From Sphaerisporangium perillae (lineage in GTDB: Bacteria; Actinomycetota; Actinomycetes; Streptosporangiales; Streptosporangiaceae), in assembly GCF_023276435.1 (NCBI RefSeq), contig NZ_JALLPO010000029.1, positions 1 to 64,000 on the forward strand: a stretch of DNA of 64,000 nt, written 5' to 3'. Below are positions 9,056 to 18,554 of the stretch, in pieces. The notes under the pieces were generated by a model that worked only from the letters and a program-made list of their open reading frames with translations, made no database searches and was not told the DNA's origin. Positions within the stretch are counted from its first letter, which is position 1. Each line of letters starts with the position of its first letter. The position numbers were made by a program, and so were the translations under genes.

Positions 9056-10480
9056 TCAGTTGCCGAAGGTGAACCAGTTGAGGTTGACGTAGTCGGCCGG
9101 CTGGCCGCTGGAGAAGGTGATGTAAACGGTGTGGGTGCCGGTGACGCCGCTGATGTTGGCCGGCACGGTGCGCCAGCTCTGCCAGCCACCGGTGTTCCCG
9201 AGGGCGAAGTCACCGATGGGCGCGGCGGTGAGGCTGTCCAGGCGCACCTGGACCAGGCCGCTGACCCCTCCCGCGGCGCCGGAGGCGACACGCGCCCTGA
9301 ACTGCGTGGCGGCCGAGGAGCCGAAGTTCACCCCGTCATAGCGGAGCCAGTCGCCGTTGGCGATGTGCGACACGTTCTGGCCGGCGCCGCTGTCGGTGGT
9401 GGTCTCCAGCTGGGTGCCGGACTGCGCCTGGTAGTTCTCCGCCTGGATCGTCGAGCGGGCGTCGACGCCGCCGGGGGGCGGTGAGGTCGGCGGAGGCGAG
9501 GTCGGCGGCGGTGTCGATCCTCCGCCGCTCTGCCAGACCGCCACGTAGTCGACCACCATGGGACGTCCGGACACGGTGGCCGCCGTCGGGGTGGACCCGC
9601 CGAGCGCGTTGGGGAAGGCGCCGCCCATGGCCACGTTGAGCAGCAGGAAGTAGCCCGCGTGGCCCGTCATGTTGTTCCAGGTGCCCGCGTCCAGCTGGCT
9701 CTGGCTGACGCTGTGGAACTGCTGCCCGTCGACGTACCAGCGCAGTTGGTTGGGGGTGACCGATCTGTCCCACTCGAACCGGTAGGTGTGCATGGCCGAC
9801 TGGCAGCTCGACCCCGGGCAGGCGCGGTTGTTGGCGATGCCGGTGGTCTCGTTGCACGGGCCGCCGGGGTTCACCCCGCAGTGGAGCACGCCCCACACGG
9901 AGTTGAGCCCGTTGACGTTCTCCATGATGTCGAACTCGCCGATGCTGGGCCAGTTCTGGTAGTTGCCCCGGTAGGGCGCGCCCAGCGCCCAGAACGCGGG
10001 CCAGTAGCCGAGCGCCGCGTCACCGGTGACGTTGGGCATCTGGATCCGGCCCTCAATCCGCAGGACGGTTCCGGCCGCCGGCTTGAAGTCGGTGCGCCGC
10101 GTCTCGATGCGGGCGGAGGTCCACTCCGACCCGCTCTTGATAGGCGTGATGCGCAGGTTGCCCCCACCGTCGAGGCTGACGTTGGCGGGGTTGGCGGTGT
10201 AGTTCTGGATCTCTCCGGTGCCCCAGTTGCCCGGGCCGCCCGGGTAGCTGTGTCCGGTGTCGATGATCCAGTTGGACGACGAGGGCGGCGAGCCGGCGGA
10301 GCCGTTGAAGTCGTCGCTCCACACCAGGCTCCAGCCGCTCGGCGTGGCCGGCACGGAGGCGCCGGCCGGCCCGCCGGTGACGGTCATGGCGATCAGCGGG
10401 AGGACCGCCGCGCCCGCGGCGGCCAGCAGCGCGCGGAGCCGTGAGCGGCCTCTCGCCGGTGGATCGGTGGACATGCCCAT
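9056..10480 (-). CDS. Secreted GH16 endo-beta-glucanase with CBM6
   Basis: About 474 residues. After an N-terminal signal peptide (RLRALLAAAGAAVLPLIAM and GGPAGAS), a GH16 domain spans roughly residues 45-315 with the catalytic motif GEFDIMENV and WSDDFNG near its start, typical of laminarinase-type beta-1,3(4)-glucanases. A Pro/Thr/Ser linker follows, then a C-terminal CBM6 domain (TIQAENY, GDWLRY, YVNLNWFTF). It likely cuts beta-1,3-glucan of fungal walls outside the cell. ATG 10480 has GAGG just upstream; ATGs at 10492 and 10474 are alternatives. It is second in an operon, 70 bp after the GH81 gene. Confidence 0.92.
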   Translation of the reverse strand: MGMSTDPPARGRSRLRALLAAAGAAVLPLIAMTVTGGPAGASVPATPSGWSLVWSDDFNGSAGSPPSSSNWIIDTGHSYPGGPGNWGTGEIQNYTANPANVSLDGGGNLRITPIKSGSEWTSARIETRRTDFKPAAGTVLRIEGRIQMPNVTGDAALGYWPAFWALGAPYRGNYQNWPSIGEFDIMENVNGLNSVWGVLHCGVNPGGPCNETTGIANNRACPGSSCQSAMHTYRFEWDRSVTPNQLRWYVDGQQFHSVSQSQLDAGTWNNMTGHAGYFLLLNVAMGGAFPNALGGSTPTAATVSGRPMVVDYVAVWQSGGGSTPPPTSPPPTSPPPGGVDARSTIQAENYQAQSGTQLETTTDSGAGQNVSHIANGDWLRYDGVNFGSSAATQFRARVASGAAGGVSGLVQVRLDSLTAAPIGDFALGNTGGWQSWRTVPANISGVTGTHTVYITFSSGQPADYVNLNWFTFGN

Positions 10481-10550
10481 GATGATCCTCATCTCTCGGG
10501 GACAGATCACACGTGCGTGTTCGAGGGGCGGGGGGAAGGAAGGCAGGTGG

Positions 10551-13370
10551 TCAGCGGAACGGGAGGGTCAGCACGGAACGGTTGCCGACCCCCAGCGAGC
10601 TGGGGTTGGCGCCGATGGCGCTCCAGACCTCGACCTTCACCCGGCCGCCGGCGAGGTTGCCGAGCGTGCCAGTCGAGGAGGCCAGGCCCGACGCCTGGGT
10701 GTAGTGCTCCCAGCCGGGGACCGGATCGGTGGCGAAGTACCGGTAGGTCTCCACCCGGTCGTAGGTGCCGTCCCCCGTCAGGTCGTACGACACGCGGGCC
10801 TGCACGCCGTTGGCCACCGCGGTTCCCGCGTCCAGGAGCAGGTCGAAGGAGGTCCCGGCGCCGGTGTAGGACATGGTGAGGCCGGTCGCGGTGTAGACGA
10901 GCGGGTTGTACGGCGTGCCGTCGTGGTTGGTGCCGCCGGCCGAGGAGACGGTGTCGGATCCGGCCGTGCCGGCGGCCGCTGACAGGCCGCCTCCGGTCAG
11001 CAGGTACAGAGTCGGAGAACCCGGCGTCGGGGTCGGGGTCGGCGTGGGGGTGGGCGTCGGCGTGGGGGTGGGCGTCGGCGTGGGGGTGGGGGTCGGGCCC
11101 CCGGCGCTGGTGGAGGTGGACCCGGCCGGGACGTCCAGCCGCTTGCCGTCCGAGAAGGCGACGGTCCGCCCGGACGTTCCGAAGTTGTGCGCGACGTAGG
11201 TGCGCGTGCCGTTCAGGCTGAAGACGGCGGCCGTCGGGGTGTCGGCGGTGACCGCGGCGTCGACCGTTCCGAGCTTGGCCAGGTTGTAGATCCAGTGATA
11301 GGCGTGCGCCTTGGAGTCGCCGGACTCCGGGTCGTAGGAGTTGCCGCCCGCGTCCCAGTCGGCCTTGGCGGCTGCGGGGTCGCCGAGCGCGCGGTACTGC
11401 CAGATGATGTCGCGCCATTCGACGGCCGGCCCGCCGTTCTCGGCCTCCATCTCCGCCAGCCCTGTCCTGACCTTGCTCTGGTAGAGGCCCTGGTACAGCG
11501 AGCCGCCGGTGATGGGCAGGTAGTTGATCCCGTGGATCTCCTCGGGGTTGCCGGTCCACCAGGTGGCGTGGGCGGCGCCGTCGCCCCAGACCATTCCGGC
11601 CGTGCCGGGGCCGAAGCCGGGTGGGAACACCGCGTCGTCCACGTCGAACCAGTACTGCCCGATGGTGGCCGCCTGGGTGGTGTAGAGGTAGATGCCCAGG
11701 TCGCGCAGGGCGGGGTCGCCGGTGGCCGCGCCCAGCAGCAGGGCTCCGGCGGCGAAGTTCATCGCCTCGGAGGAGGATTCCTCGTTGTTGCCGGCGGCGA
11801 AGCCCTGGTGACCGGAGGCCCAGCCGTTGCCCGCGTAGGGGTCGAAGTTGCGCAGGAAGGGGAAGCGCGTGTCGGCGCGGTCCCAGTTGTTCGCGTCCTT
11901 GGCCAGCAGCTTGGCCATGCCGCCCCACTGGCCGTCGGCGGCCCATGCCCGGTCGTACCGCGCCACGGTGGCGGCCGCCATCAGGTAGTAGCCGTAGTGG
12001 AAGTGGTGGTCGTTGACCTCGGTGTCGCTGCCGTACGAGGCGGGGTAGCCGGTGAGGATGCCCCATGCGCCGTCGTAGCGGAACTGTTCGCCGCCCACGG
12101 TGAACCAGCTCTGCAGTTCGGCCTTGAGCAGGGCGAGGAGCTTGTCGCGCGAGGCGGTGTCGCCGAGTTGCTCGGCGATGGGCACCAGTTGCGCGAGCCG
12201 CCCGAGGGCCTTGCCGGTCCAGTAGGTGTCGGCGGCGGACTTCCACGGGTCGGCCGCGTCGGCCTCCTGCTTGACCAGCGCGCCGAGGCGGGCACGGTCG
12301 TAGGCTCCGAGGTCGGGCAGGGACGGCAGGACGCCGTGGAAGGTCTGCCGGGTGGTGAACGAGGCGCCCTCACGCAGCTTCATCGTGCCGCGGGGCGAGG
12401 CGTAGGTGTAGGCGGTGAGCGGGTCGGAGGTGGCCTGCCACTGGTGCCGGTAGAGCGCCATGAGCGTGCCGGTCTGCGTGCCTTCCTTCGCGCTGGTCGT
12501 CGCGGTGTAGCTGGTCGTGAGCCGGGCGGCGGCCTCGTCGTAGGACCAGCTCACCGTGGTGCCGGTGACGAAGGAGTAAGCGTACTTGGCGAACAGGTCG
12601 AGGGCTCCGCGCGCGGGCAGGGCGGCGACGCTGAGGTAGTTCTTGCCGCCGAGGGCGACGGTGGCGGCCGTGCCGGTGAGGCTCCAGTCGGTTCCGGTGG
12701 GCGCGAAGAGGGCGTAGTCGTGCCCGTTGACCGTGGCGCCCAGCACGTTGCCCCGGTCGGCCCAGATGGTGGGGGTGGCGACGAAGTCGACGCGCGCGTC
12801 TCCCCCGCTGGGGGTGGCGTAGACGAAGGGCAGCCCGTGGCCGATGGTGGCGCGCAGCGTGCGGGCTCCGTCGGACCAGTAGGGGGTGACCGTCCAGTCG
12901 GACCAGCCGTCGACCTGGGTCTTCGGCGCGTTGAGGCCGGTCACGCCGAGGGTCAGGTCGCGGGCGTGGTTGTAGTCGTACTGCGTCGCGGACATGGTGG
13001 GCGTGGCCGGGTAGCCGACCTCCAGGCCGCCCGCCACGGCGTGGAACGTCAGCGGGTGGGCGTACATGTTCTCGGAGTAGGGGTTGCCCGCGTAGCGCTG
13101 GAAGGCCAGCGAGGACCACCAGTCGTTGGTCGGGACCTTGGCGGTGACGGCGGAGGTGGTCTTCGGCGTCACGGGCGCGCCGTCGCTGTTGGCCGGGCCC
13201 GAGGCGCCGGTGGGCAGGTCGGTCGTGTAGCCGCCAGCGCCCACGGTGACGGTGGCGGCGCCGGCCGGGGTGGCGGGCACGGTGACGAGGAGGCCGGCGA
13301 GCAGAGTGGTGACGGCCAGTGCGGCGGACCGTCGCCTCGATGGGGGGTTCCAGGGCAGATCGAAGGTCAT
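10551..13370 (-). CDS. Secreted GH81 endo-beta-1,3-glucanase
   Basis: 939 residues with an N-terminal signal peptide ending near PAGAA (residue ~39). A GH81 domain follows: KVPTNDWWSSLAFQ near the start, SDWTVTPYW, and the family's acidic cluster ASGHQGFAAGNNEESSSEAM. A PT-dipeptide linker (coded by 18-bp DNA repeats) leads to a ~140-residue C-terminal beta-rich module resembling the beta-1,3-glucan-binding modules attached to GH81/GH64 enzymes; CBM56 is my best guess. It should hydrolyse linear beta-1,3-glucan. First gene of an operon with GH16. No strong ribosome binding site is seen before the ATG. A CebR-like palindrome about 220 bp upstream suggests LacI-family control. Confidence 0.92.
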   Translation of the reverse strand: MTFDLPWNPPSRRRSAALAVTTLLAGLLVTVPATPAGAATVTVGAGGYTTDLPTGASGPANSDGAPVTPKTTSAVTAKVPTNDWWSSLAFQRYAGNPYSENMYAHPLTFHAVAGGLEVGYPATPTMSATQYDYNHARDLTLGVTGLNAPKTQVDGWSDWTVTPYWSDGARTLRATIGHGLPFVYATPSGGDARVDFVATPTIWADRGNVLGATVNGHDYALFAPTGTDWSLTGTAATVALGGKNYLSVAALPARGALDLFAKYAYSFVTGTTVSWSYDEAAARLTTSYTATTSAKEGTQTGTLMALYRHQWQATSDPLTAYTYASPRGTMKLREGASFTTRQTFHGVLPSLPDLGAYDRARLGALVKQEADAADPWKSAADTYWTGKALGRLAQLVPIAEQLGDTASRDKLLALLKAELQSWFTVGGEQFRYDGAWGILTGYPASYGSDTEVNDHHFHYGYYLMAAATVARYDRAWAADGQWGGMAKLLAKDANNWDRADTRFPFLRNFDPYAGNGWASGHQGFAAGNNEESSSEAMNFAAGALLLGAATGDPALRDLGIYLYTTQAATIGQYWFDVDDAVFPPGFGPGTAGMVWGDGAAHATWWTGNPEEIHGINYLPITGGSLYQGLYQSKVRTGLAEMEAENGGPAVEWRDIIWQYRALGDPAAAKADWDAGGNSYDPESGDSKAHAYHWIYNLAKLGTVDAAVTADTPTAAVFSLNGTRTYVAHNFGTSGRTVAFSDGKRLDVPAGSTSTSAGGPTPTPTPTPTPTPTPTPTPTPTPTPGSPTLYLLTGGGLSAAAGTAGSDTVSSAGGTNHDGTPYNPLVYTATGLTMSYTGAGTSFDLLLDAGTAVANGVQARVSYDLTGDGTYDRVETYRYFATDPVPGWEHYTQASGLASSTGTLGNLAGGRVKVEVWSAIGANPSSLGVGNRSVLTLPFR
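11029..11098. repeat. 18-bp repeats coding the (Pro-Thr)n linker
   Basis: About three to four copies of an 18-bp unit GTCGGCGTGGGGGTGGGC, in phase with the reading frame, encode about 12 Pro-Thr dipeptides between the catalytic and C-terminal modules of GH81. Confidence 0.8.
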
Positions 13371-13592
13371 GCGGAGAGGCTTTCGTCGTGGGGGGTGAAC
13401 CGGCTTGCTCGTGTTGAGGCAGTGACCGGCGACAGCTCCGTACCGCGGGCTCGATGGCCGTTCGAGGCCCGCACAACGCTGGGAACCTGATGTTCGCGTC
13501 GACGTAACGTGCTTGTAACGCTCTCAGCGCCGCTGACGCTAGATGGGTCGACAACCCGTGTCAACAGCAAGAAAATGTTTCTTCAAGATCCT

Positions 13593-13604
13593 GAGAGCGC
13601 TCTC
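13593..13604. promoter_or_regulatory. CebR/LacI-type operator upstream of the glucanase operon
   Basis: Perfect palindrome GAGAGCGCTCTC inside CTGAGAGCGCTCTCCC. It closely resembles the actinobacterial CebR/CelR operator TGGGAGCGCTCCCA. A partial sequence AACGCTCTCAGCG lies nearby at about 13517-13529. This gap (13371-13703) holds no gene, only the inferred promoter of GH81-GH16. The regulator itself is not in the window. Confidence 0.7.
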
Positions 13605-13703
13605 CCGCGTACAGCTGGGAAGACCTTGTGCGACGCCGCGCGAAGGGGTGTCCCGGGCCACGGCGAACGCCGCGCCGATCTTGTACGGGGTGCCGGTCGT
13701 GCC

Positions 13704-14921
13704 TCAGCCGTCGCGGCCGAGAGCCCCGGGGATCCGGTCCAGCACGCTGTACGGAAACAGGCCATAGGCGGAGAAGTCGACCGCGTCACCGCCGGCGGCC
13801 CGCACCGCGCGGACCTTCGCGGCGAGCCGGTCCTCGGAGTCGGTGTCAGGCCGGCCGGGCCGCAGCACCACCCGCAACTCCCGGTCGTTGCCGACCGAGC
13901 GACGGTAGGCGCCCACGTCGTCGGCCACCCGCGCGGCGTCCCGGGCATAGGCGAGCACGCCGAAGGACGGCACGAGGTCGCCGAGCGCGACCAGGTCGAC
14001 GCCGAGCTGCCAGGCGTCGTGCGCCGCGAGCCCGGCCGGGGGCAGCCCATCGGCGTAGCCCTTGTGGTGCCCGGTGCCGTCCAGGAAGGTCAGCTTGGAA
14101 CCCTCGGCGGCCACCGCCGAGGACACCTCGCTGACCAGCGAGGTCACCGTCTCGGAGCGGGCGCGCGCGTACGCCACCACCTCCGGGCCGGCATAGGCGG
14201 TGAGCGCGGCCCGCGTCACCTCGCCCTGCGCCGGCGGGTCGCCGTCGAGCACCCCGCCGACGATGCGGGCGCACTCCTCGCGCGCCACCTCGGCCTTGAC
14301 CCCGAGGTCGGCCGCACGGCGCATGCACCACGAGCAGAAGCACAGCGAGAAGAGGTACTCGTCCATCGGGCCGAGCGGGACGAAGCACCTCTCCTGCTGG
14401 TAGCCCTGCGCGAACGCCCCGAAGTGCAGGGACTCGGCGACCACGCTGTCCACGCCCTGCCGGGCGACCGACCTGGCCAGCGCGACCGCGTACAGGCGGA
14501 CGTCGGGATGGGCCGGGCACAGCGCCGCGGGGAAGCCGCGCCCGCCGAAGCAGTCGTTCACGGTCACGTCGGGGTTGGCCAGCCCGAGGGTGAGGTCGTG
14601 CAGGAACACCGTCCAGCCGTGCAGAGCCATGCCGCGCTCGGCCGTGGCCGCGCGCAGCGCCGCGATCGGCTCCTCCTCGGCCCCCGGCTGCACGGGCGGG
14701 GTCAGCCGCAGGCCGGTGAACAGGTCGGCGGGCGGCGGGAAGTGGACCCCGTCGGAACGGATGGTCACCCGCGAGGCGCCGTGCGGGGTGACATCACGGG
14801 CGCCCTGGCAGGCGGCGGCGACCGTCACCTCGCGCAGGCCGTACCCGGCGATCCGGTCGAGGACCCGGCCCATGCCCTCGTCGCGCACGTCCTCCACAAA
14901 GACGTATACCGAACCGTGCAA
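13704..14921 (-). CDS. Uncharacterised TIM-barrel-like protein
   Basis: 405 residues that I cannot assign. The sequence looks like an intact soluble alpha/beta protein: MHGSVYVFVEDVRDEG, GYGLREVTVAAACQGARDV, then FPPPADLFTGL and a cysteine-rich motif CFCSWCMRRAADLG in the middle. The Gly-Leu-Arg-Glu-Val and later VVLRPGRPDTDSED segments suggest a TIM-barrel, as in glycosidase-like hydrolases, but no catalytic signature is certain. No signal peptide is seen. It lies on the same strand upstream of the glucanase operon and is separated from it by the CebR-like operator, so it need not be co-regulated. The CxCxxC motif could bind metal. Confidence 0.6.
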   Translation of the reverse strand: MHGSVYVFVEDVRDEGMGRVLDRIAGYGLREVTVAAACQGARDVTPHGASRVTIRSDGVHFPPPADLFTGLRLTPPVQPGAEEEPIAALRAATAERGMALHGWTVFLHDLTLGLANPDVTVNDCFGGRGFPAALCPAHPDVRLYAVALARSVARQGVDSVVAESLHFGAFAQGYQQERCFVPLGPMDEYLFSLCFCSWCMRRAADLGVKAEVAREECARIVGGVLDGDPPAQGEVTRAALTAYAGPEVVAYARARSETVTSLVSEVSSAVAAEGSKLTFLDGTGHHKGYADGLPPAGLAAHDAWQLGVDLVALGDLVPSFGVLAYARDAARVADDVGAYRRSVGNDRELRVVLRPGRPDTDSEDRLAAKVRAVRAAGGDAVDFSAYGLFPYSVLDRIPGALGRDG

Positions 14922-14958
14922 CGCAGCCGTGCCTTTCGAGGTGCCCGCTGTGAATGAC

Positions 14959-17900
14959 CTATGTCCCAGGCGACCCTATATCCTCACACCTCGGCTGGGA
15001 CGGCAGCAGCGGAGGCCGGGCATCGAGCAGATCACGCGCCCGCTGCCGGGGAAGGTTCCACCCGTTCCAGGGCTCGGGCACGTCCAGCCGCGCTACGGCC
15101 GACATCTGGGCCAGCAGGCAGCTGCGCGCGGGCTCGGGCAGCCGTTCCACCGCGGGCACCGCCTCGGCCCCGAGATCGCTGAGGTACCCCACGTCCAGCG
15201 GGCGGGAGACGCGCATGGCCAGCTGCGACTCGGCGACCCGCAGGTCGGGGTTCCAGACGGAGAACGCCACCAGCGACAGCCCCGTGACCAGCACCGCCGT
15301 ACGCGGCAGCCAGCCCGCGCCGCGCCCGGCCAGCCGCATGCCTCCCGCGACCAGCACCAGCGCGAACACCGCCGCCAGCCACCAGATGCTCGCGCCCACC
15401 GAGGCCCGCAGCCGGGACAGGCCGTAGGCGTCGATGTACAGCCCGAGGCGGTGCAGCGCCGAGGCCAGGATCACCAGGGTCAGCGCGCACAGCATGCCGA
15501 GCAGCCCGGCCAGCGCCACGCGCTCCCGGCCGGCCGGGGCCAGCACCGCGGTCGCCACGGCGACGAGGCCCAGCACGAACAGGCTCACCGTGACCAGCTC
15601 GAAGAACCCCGACCGGGCGTACTCGGCGTAGGTCAACCCGGCCGTCTCGACCACTTTGCGGTTGCCACCGAACAGAGTGGTGATCTGCACGACGACGAAC
15701 GCCGCGAACAGCAGGTCCAGGGCCGCCAGCGGAATGATCCACAGGGTACGGCTCACCTGCCCGCGCATCCGGCGGGCCGCCGGCTCGACCACCGGACGCA
15801 GGGCGACGAGCGTCGCCGCCCCGACCAGCGCGGCGAACACCACGAACAGGAACAGGCGGAACGGCACCGACCCGGCCCAGGCGGGGGCGGTGAACAGGTG
15901 CTCGACGAACGAGGCGAAGACGGCGTCGGCCGAGGCGAACAGCACCCCGAAGAGGAGGACGAGCACGACGGCCAGGCTCAGGCCGGCCAGCACGGGCGCC
16001 AGGGATCGCCGCCGGTTCACGCCCTTGAGCGGCGCGAGGAGGAACCACGGCAGGGGGAAGACGGCCAGGACCACCGAGAGCCCTCCCCTGATCACACCCA
16101 GCCAGCCCCGGCCGCCGCCGGACACCGCGAGCGCCGCGAACCCGAAACCGGCGAGCAGCATGGGGGCGACCAGCCATTCCGCGTCCCTGAACAGGGCGAC
16201 CGCCACCAGCGCGTACGCCAGCAGGCCGAACGCGACCGTCCACGGGGTGAGGCGGTGACGCGCCCAAGGAAGCACGGCGGCCCCGGCGGCGACGGCCACG
16301 AGCACGATGCCCAGCCCTGCTCGGGCGTACGGCAGCGCGATCGCCGCCAGCAACCCCACCGCGGCGGCGAGCAGCAGCAGCCGCGGCGGCGTCTCGGGAA
16401 GCTCAGGCCGCGGGAACAGCGGCGGCGCCACGTAGTCGGACGGCGCCTGTCCCATCCCAGACGCGGCCATCCCAGGTGTCGTGGCCATCCCAGGAGGGAC
16501 GCCCATACCCGGTGACGAGGCCATACCTGAAGGGGCGTCCATCGCCGACGTGGCCATGCTGGGAGCGGCGCCCATCTGCGGCTGCCGGGCCACCGGCGCC
16601 GAGGCGGGCACGGGCGCCGAGGCATGGACGGGCGCCGAGGCGGGCACGGGCGCGTACGCCGGCCCTGTCCCGGAACGCGCGCCGCTTGATGCGAGAGCGC
16701 CGCCCAGCACGGCGCCGACGGCGATGAACAGCAGGAGCGCCGCCAGCGCGAACGTGCCGTTGAAGAACAAGCCCACGAACACGGCCGCGAACAGCCCCAT
16801 GGCCAGCCCGCACAGCAGCCCAAGCCCGGCACCGATCAGGGCCTTCGGCGATGCCTGCGACGCTCCCGGGTGGCCCGCGACGAGGCGGCCGTCCGGGACC
16901 ATGGCCGCAGGTGCGCGCGGCGCCTGTCGCTCCTGGGACGCCTGCGGCAAATTCGTCCCTTCCGTCGTTCGCGGGACCGCTAGGCCGCCCAGATCCTGCG
17001 GCGCGCTCGCCGGCTGGGTGATGCCGGGGCCCTGTGACCCGCCGGCCTGAGGGATGCCGGTGCCCTGCGGCGCACTCGCCACTTGGGGGACGCCACCAGG
17101 GCCCGGCAGCGCACTCGCCGCCTGGGGGATGCCCCTGTCCAGCCGCTCAAGCGCGTCCGAACGCTCAAGTGCATCCGAGCGCTCAAGTGTGTCCGAATGC
17201 CCAGGTGCGTCCAGGCCCTCCGGTTTCCGCCGGCCCTCCCGTACGTCCGAGATGTCCGACGGGTCGGATGTCCCGGAACCGCTCGCTCCCACCGGGGGGG
17301 TCGACGCCTCCACGCCGGACGCGCTCTCGGCAAGAACGGCGGCGCTTCCGGCGGGCACCGGATCGGTCTCGGCGCCAGCCCTCTCCAGGGCCGGTAGCGG
17401 CTCCAGAGCCGGTAACGGCTCGTCGGGCGCGTCGCTCATGATGGTGATCCTTCCTGGCAGGTCGACCACCATGCGGCAGCCGGCCGGAGTGTCGGCGACC
17501 CGTATCGAGCCTCCGTGCAGTTCGACGATCTCCTTGACGATGGCCAGGCCCAGGCCCGCGCCGCCCGCGTCGGCCGCGCGTGCGATGTCCAGGCGTGAGA
17601 ACCGCTCGAACACCCGGGGGCGTTCCGGCCCGGGGATTCCCGGCCCCTGGTCGGTGACGCTGAGCCGTACCCCCGCGCCCTCCGGCCTGGCCTCCAGCCG
17701 GACCGAGCCCCCGACCGGGCTGTGCCGGACGCCGTTGTCGAGCAGGTTGGCCAGCACCTGGCCGAGCAGCGCCGGATCCGCGTGGACGCCGAGCCCTGGA
17801 GGCACCGCGCTGGACAGGGACACCTCCTCGCGGGCGAGGCCGGCCTCGCGTACGGCCTGGGCGCAGAGCGGTCCGAGCTCGATCGGTTCCGGCTCGATGG

Positions 17901-18435
17901 GCCGGGCTCCGGAGTCCAGCCGCGACAGGTCCAGCAGCTGCGCCACCAGTCGGCCGAGACGCTCGGTGCGGGCCAGCGCGGTGCTCAACGTGGCCAGGTC
18001 GGGCGAGGACACGCCGTCGACGAGGTTCTCCAGCACGGCCTGCAGGCCCGCGATGGGTGTGCGCAACTCGTGGCTGACGTTGGCGACGAGCTCGCGGCGC
18101 TGCCGGTCCACCTCGGCCAGATCGGCCGCCATCGCGTTGAAGGCCCGCGCCAGCTCGCCCACCTCGTCGCGGGAGGTGGCCGTGACCCGCATGCCGTACC
18201 GGCCCTTGGCGATCGTCTGGGCGGCGGCGGCCATCTCCCGCAGCGGCCCGGTCATCCCGCGCCCGATCAGCTGGACCATGCCGAGGCTCAGGACGGCGGC
18301 GAGCCCCATGCGGACCCACGGGACGACGCCGAGCGAGCGGCCGAACTCGTTGAGGGCGAACGCCGTGGCGACCGCGAGCAGGATGACCAGGCCGAGCTTG
18401 ACCTTGATCCGTCCGAGAAAGTCGAGCGGCCTCAC
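14959..18435 (-). CDS. Histidine kinase fused to DUF4153/DUF4173-like membrane protein
   Basis: 1158 residues. The first ~330 form a complete sensor kinase: two membrane segments, a HAMP-like region, H-box VANVSHELRTP (His ~122), N-box LLDNGVRHSP, and G-boxes DQGPGIP and GAGLGLAIV. A ~200-residue Ser/Pro/Glu-rich linker with repeats (LERSDALERSDALE) leads to membrane segments around 535-600. After another Ala/Pro/Met-rich stretch comes a polytopic membrane domain (about 685-1070) of DUF4153/DUF4173 type and a soluble tail. GTG 18435 follows GGAGG at good spacing; an in-frame GTG at 18495 is possible. An internal ATG at 17439 with its own AGGAAGG could also give the membrane protein alone. Downstream of its response regulator. 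Confidence 0.85.
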   Translation of the reverse strand: MRPLDFLGRIKVKLGLVILLAVATAFALNEFGRSLGVVPWVRMGLAAVLSLGMVQLIGRGMTGPLREMAAAAQTIAKGRYGMRVTATSRDEVGELARAFNAMAADLAEVDRQRRELVANVSHELRTPIAGLQAVLENLVDGVSSPDLATLSTALARTERLGRLVAQLLDLSRLDSGARPIEPEPIELGPLCAQAVREAGLAREEVSLSSAVPPGLGVHADPALLGQVLANLLDNGVRHSPVGGSVRLEARPEGAGVRLSVTDQGPGIPGPERPRVFERFSRLDIARAADAGGAGLGLAIVKEIVELHGGSIRVADTPAGCRMVVDLPGRITIMSDAPDEPLPALEPLPALERAGAETDPVPAGSAAVLAESASGVEASTPPVGASGSGTSDPSDISDVREGRRKPEGLDAPGHSDTLERSDALERSDALERLDRGIPQAASALPGPGGVPQVASAPQGTGIPQAGGSQGPGITQPASAPQDLGGLAVPRTTEGTNLPQASQERQAPRAPAAMVPDGRLVAGHPGASQASPKALIGAGLGLLCGLAMGLFAAVFVGLFFNGTFALAALLLFIAVGAVLGGALASSGARSGTGPAYAPVPASAPVHASAPVPASAPVARQPQMGAAPSMATSAMDAPSGMASSPGMGVPPGMATTPGMAASGMGQAPSDYVAPPLFPRPELPETPPRLLLLAAAVGLLAAIALPYARAGLGIVLVAVAAGAAVLPWARHRLTPWTVAFGLLAYALVAVALFRDAEWLVAPMLLAGFGFAALAVSGGGRGWLGVIRGGLSVVLAVFPLPWFLLAPLKGVNRRRSLAPVLAGLSLAVVLVLLFGVLFASADAVFASFVEHLFTAPAWAGSVPFRLFLFVVFAALVGAATLVALRPVVEPAARRMRGQVSRTLWIIPLAALDLLFAAFVVVQITTLFGGNRKVVETAGLTYAEYARSGFFELVTVSLFVLGLVAVATAVLAPAGRERVALAGLLGMLCALTLVILASALHRLGLYIDAYGLSRLRASVGASIWWLAAVFALVLVAGGMRLAGRGAGWLPRTAVLVTGLSLVAFSVWNPDLRVAESQLAMRVSRPLDVGYLSDLGAEAVPAVERLPEPARSCLLAQMSAVARLDVPEPWNGWNLPRQRARDLLDARPPLLPSQPRCEDIGSPGT
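17439..17455 (-). promoter_or_regulatory. Internal start site and ribosome binding site in the kinase fusion
   Basis: On the minus strand AGGAAGG (17455-17449) lies 9 nt before an in-frame ATG (17439) reading MSDAPDEP. It sits exactly where the kinase domain ends (VDLPGRITI), as if a separate downstream gene once began here. Confidence 0.6.
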
Positions 18436-18554
18436 AGCGTGGCCTCCGTGCGGACGCGGGGGGCGGGGTGCCTCATAGCGTGGCCTCCCTACCAACGTGG
18501 GCGGCGGACGATCTCACGACGTGATCTCCGTACGGACGTGGGGGGCTGGTGGTC

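Noticed and set aside
11187-13490. 767-codon + strand frame antisense to GH81
   Set aside because: Val/Gly-rich shadow of a gene with recognised catalytic motifs.
14575-16515. 646-codon + strand frame
   Set aside because: Antisense to the kinase fusion and unknown protein; composition (Arg, Gln, His, Pro) is that of a shadow frame.
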